From: Bacteroidales bacterium
GTDB taxonomy: Bacteria > Bacteroidota > Bacteroidia > Bacteroidales > F082
Direction: 5' to 3'
Assembly (NCBI GenBank): GCA_019454985.1
Contig: JACFNF010000005.1
Location: 1 to 64,000, forward strand
Length of the DNA stretch: 64,000 nt
Shown: positions 62,020 to 64,000 of the stretch, piece by piece
How the letters are laid out: each line of letters opens with the position of its first letter
Position numbering within the stretch: position 1 is the first letter of the stretch
Position numbers and translations under genes: made by a program
The notes under the pieces: generated by a model
Told to the model about the DNA's origin: nothing
Databases searched by the model: none
What the model saw: only the letters and a program-made list of their open reading frames with translations

Positions 62020-63093
62020 TTATCGTTTTTCGTAAGGCGCATAGCCCACAGGTTTGAGTGGCTGCAAGCGGCCCGATTTTTGTTTAGCCGGATCAGGGCA
62101 ATCGCTTTTTGCTTTTTGGCTGTTGCGCATTTCAAAATATTTTTTATCGCGAATGTCATAACGCTCGTGGTCTGACGTACGACGGGTCTTTTCGTTTCGA
62201 TTTTTGCTGGCAGGTTTGGTGAATCCGATACTGATTTCGTGAGTATTGCCGGCATAACGGTGGATACCACCGGCGCCAACCTCGAAAGTATAGTTGAATA
62301 CCATCCCGTCAAATAATCGGGCGCCGGCCGAAAAACCAAAAAGCGAAGTACTTCTGAACAAAGCTCCAAACCAAACCTGCTTGTTGTAAACAAAAGTGCC
62401 TGAAAGATCAAAATACGAAGGCATATTGATGGGCTTACGCAGCAATAAGCCCGGGCGGAAATCCCAGTTGGGAGCTAAATAAAAATTATTGGTCAGATAT
62501 AGATGGAGATCGCGTTCAAAAGCAAATTTGGCTGTGTCATAAGGAAAATTGTATTGGTTGCGGGTTCTGAACAGAATGGGCATACCAAAAGCAGCCTGAA
62601 AATCGTGATGGGTATAAACCAGTCCGAAACCTGTTCCAAGGTTAGAACTGAAAAGACGGTTCAGGTCTTTGAATACCGGATCGTCCAAATCAACATCGGC
62701 TTGATCTAAACGAATCACATTTTGATAAAAATGGCCCCATATTCCAAAACTGAGAAGTTGCTCTTCTGCCAATTCCACATGAACAGCATAGCTGAGTCCG
62801 GCACGAAGACGATAAAAAATATCGGCAAAATCGGCAAGGACATCAGCGCCTAACTGCATATTTCGGAATAGGTTGAAGTCGGCATTAAGTCCCACGGTAC
62901 GCGGGCTGCCTTCAATGGCCGACCAATCGCGACGGTAATTCATAAAAAATTCCGACTGATTGGCTATACCGGCAAAAGCGGGATTCAAAGCAGCAGGATT
63001 CACAAGATAGTGCGACGTGACAGGTAATTGCTGTGTGCGTCCGGTAAAAACGCCTGCCAACAACAATATTGGAATAATAATCAGCTTTCTCAT
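62020..63093 (-). CDS. PorP/SprF family T9SS outer-membrane protein (module 2)
   Basis: A 357-residue paralogue of the PorP/SprF protein at 55675-56682. Signal peptide ending TGRTQ, then LPVTSHYLVNPAALNPAFAG, FFMNYRRDWSAI and GNTHEISIGFTKP. A basic, charged C-terminal tail of ~50 residues (KNRNEKTRRTS onwards) replaces the shorter tail of its paralogue. Its ATG shares a base with the stop of the preceding type B-sorted gene (TAATG), so translation is coupled. It lies 11 bases before the deacetylase-like gene. Confidence 0.92.
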   Translation of the reverse strand: MRKLIIIPILLLAGVFTGRTQQLPVTSHYLVNPAALNPAFAGIANQSEFFMNYRRDWSAIEGSPRTVGLNADFNLFRNMQLGADVLADFADIFYRLRAGLSYAVHVELAEEQLLSFGIWGHFYQNVIRLDQADVDLDDPVFKDLNRLFSSNLGTGFGLVYTHHDFQAAFGMPILFRTRNQYNFPYDTAKFAFERDLHLYLTNNFYLAPNWDFRPGLLLRKPINMPSYFDLSGTFVYNKQVWFGALFRSTSLFGFSAGARLFDGMVFNYTFEVGAGGIHRYAGNTHEISIGFTKPASKNRNEKTRRTSDHERYDIRDKKYFEMRNSQKAKSDCPDPAKQKSGRLQPLKPVGYAPYEKR

Positions 63094-64000
63094 TATCTGA
63101 TAATACTTAAGGGTCCTTTAAAAACTTGGCCGTCTTTGGCCTCAATCACATAATAATAAGTGCCTTCAGGCAGGGGATTCCCCTGATAATACCCGTTCCA
63201 TTTGTTGTCATAATCATTGCTCTGAAAAACCAGCGCTCCGGCTCTGGTGTAAACAGCAACCCTGGCCGGAGAAACGCGGGCCAGATCTTTAATCACCCAA
63301 TAATCGTTGTAACCATCATTGTTGGGTGTAAACAGATTCATAATACCTTCGATATCAGGTTGATTCGAACCGTTTCCTTTGATTACATTAAAGTTCCTGC
63401 GAACTCCGCAACCGCCTTGATAAACATCAACATAATAAGTGCCTTCTGAGGTCACATTGAAAGTCCGCGAACGACTGCCGCCTTTCCAGACGATACTGTC
63501 ATAAATACTGTTGATGGTAAACGTAAGACTGCTGCCTTTTGGTAAAACCATATTTTCTCCTTCGTTGACCAAAGTCCCGTCAGTGAGCCTGAGATCAACC
63601 ATTGGCGGACTACTAATGGAGAGTGTTGCGCGGGCGGTGTCGCTACATCCGTAATTAGTGGTTACTGCCAACAAAACCTGATATGTTCCGGTTTGGCTGT
63701 ATTCATAGGTGAAACTAATTTTATCGTATTCGTTGCCATCGCCCACCGACCAATACCGCGAAACAATGCTCCCGACGGAGGTTGTTGACTCGTCCACAAA
63801 CTGTGTGGGCTGCCCAAAACAATGGTTTGAGGTGCTGAATCGTGCCTGAGGATAGGAGGCTACAATAACCGGATTGTATTTGGTGTGAATGGCGCCACTG
63901 GCTGTTCTGACACGCAGGCCAACAAGGTTTTCACCGGTGTTTGGAAGCACAACTTCCAATTGGTCGCCGGTGCCATCGGCAAACAAACCATTTCCTGTTA
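63093..64000 (-). CDS. PKD-repeat protein with T9SS type B sorting domain (5' end outside window)
   Basis: The frame stays open to the window edge, so only the C-terminal ~302 residues are visible. They include PKD-like units (RYWSVGDGNEYDKISF, YEYSQTGTYQVLLAV) and a gliding motility-associated type B sorting domain (LFTPNNDGYNDYWVIK, VAVYTRAGALVF, GYYQGNPLPEGTYYYVIE). Paralogous to 56679-58253. First visible gene of module 2; its stop overlaps the PorP/SprF start by one base. Confidence 0.9.
   Translation of the reverse strand, partial: TGNGLFADGTGDQLEVVLPNTGENLVGLRVRTASGAIHTKYNPVIVASYPQARFSTSNHCFGQPTQFVDESTTSVGSIVSRYWSVGDGNEYDKISFTYEYSQTGTYQVLLAVTTNYGCSDTARATLSISSPPMVDLRLTDGTLVNEGENMVLPKGSSLTFTINSIYDSIVWKGGSRSRTFNVTSEGTYYVDVYQGGCGVRRNFNVIKGNGSNQPDIEGIMNLFTPNNDGYNDYWVIKDLARVSPARVAVYTRAGALVFQSNDYDNKWNGYYQGNPLPEGTYYYVIEAKDGQVFKGPLSIIR

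Overview
This window comes from a Bacteroidota chromosome, probably class Bacteroidia or a close relative. Three things point there. Many secreted proteins carry type IX secretion system (T9SS) C-terminal sorting domains or PorP/SprF partners. Start-proximal promoters of the form TAnnTTTG (the Bacteroidota sigma-ABfr -7 element) recur on both strands. The housekeeping content is typical (EF-G2-like FusA, CoaX, LptC, CorC/HlyC, propeller-LytS kinase). No ribosomal RNA, phage or CRISPR locus is visible. One tRNA (Phe, GAA) is present.

Layout. 1-11571: secreted and surface proteins: two delta-60-like repeat proteins sharing an almost identical sorting domain, an AT-rich pair including an M43-like metalloprotease/beta-helix chimera, a decayed polA fragment, and a large BNR/sortilin-like protein. 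11596-14262: tadA, a comB-pfkA operon and tRNA-Phe. 14347-21840: an envelope operon coaX - outer membrane protein - TPR protein - lptC, then corC. Between lptC and corC sits a type II restriction-modification (R-M) pair. 21931-30445: DEAD-box helicase, an ECF sigma - folE - flavin reductase operon, ruvB, a UspA-SPOR-UspA operon and an aldo/keto reductase. 30451-40786: sensor kinase, S9 peptidase, glutaryl-CoA dehydrogenase, a GT39 transferase with a degenerate PHP-like membrane protein, an NtrC-type regulator with an Hpt protein, and a methyltransferase. 40895-47572: a propeller-LytS kinase with a receiver-only partner, an EF-G2-like factor and a PfkB kinase. 47629-64000: two tandem minus-strand T9SS modules.

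Most interesting: the R-M pair (18458-20506) has the architecture of an integron-type gene cassette. Its left edge G|TTACAGGCA is the exact reverse complement of TGCCTGTAAC, which opens a ~130-base bulged hairpin at its right edge. Joining the two ends, as in a circular cassette, rebuilds an attC-like site. The module has its own promoter and an operator-like inverted repeat. It appears to have landed between lptC and the promoter of corC.

The two T9SS modules at the right end each have the order type B-sorted protein, PorP/SprF protein, large type A-sorted repeat protein. Their C-termini are clearly paralogous, so the locus looks like a tandem duplication in which one large protein kept a polysaccharide-deacetylase-like head and the other grew to 2680 residues of Ig/PKD-like repeats. 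Other notable points are the EF-G2-like factor with degenerate G motifs, the recently homogenised sorting domains and the chimeric metalloprotease.
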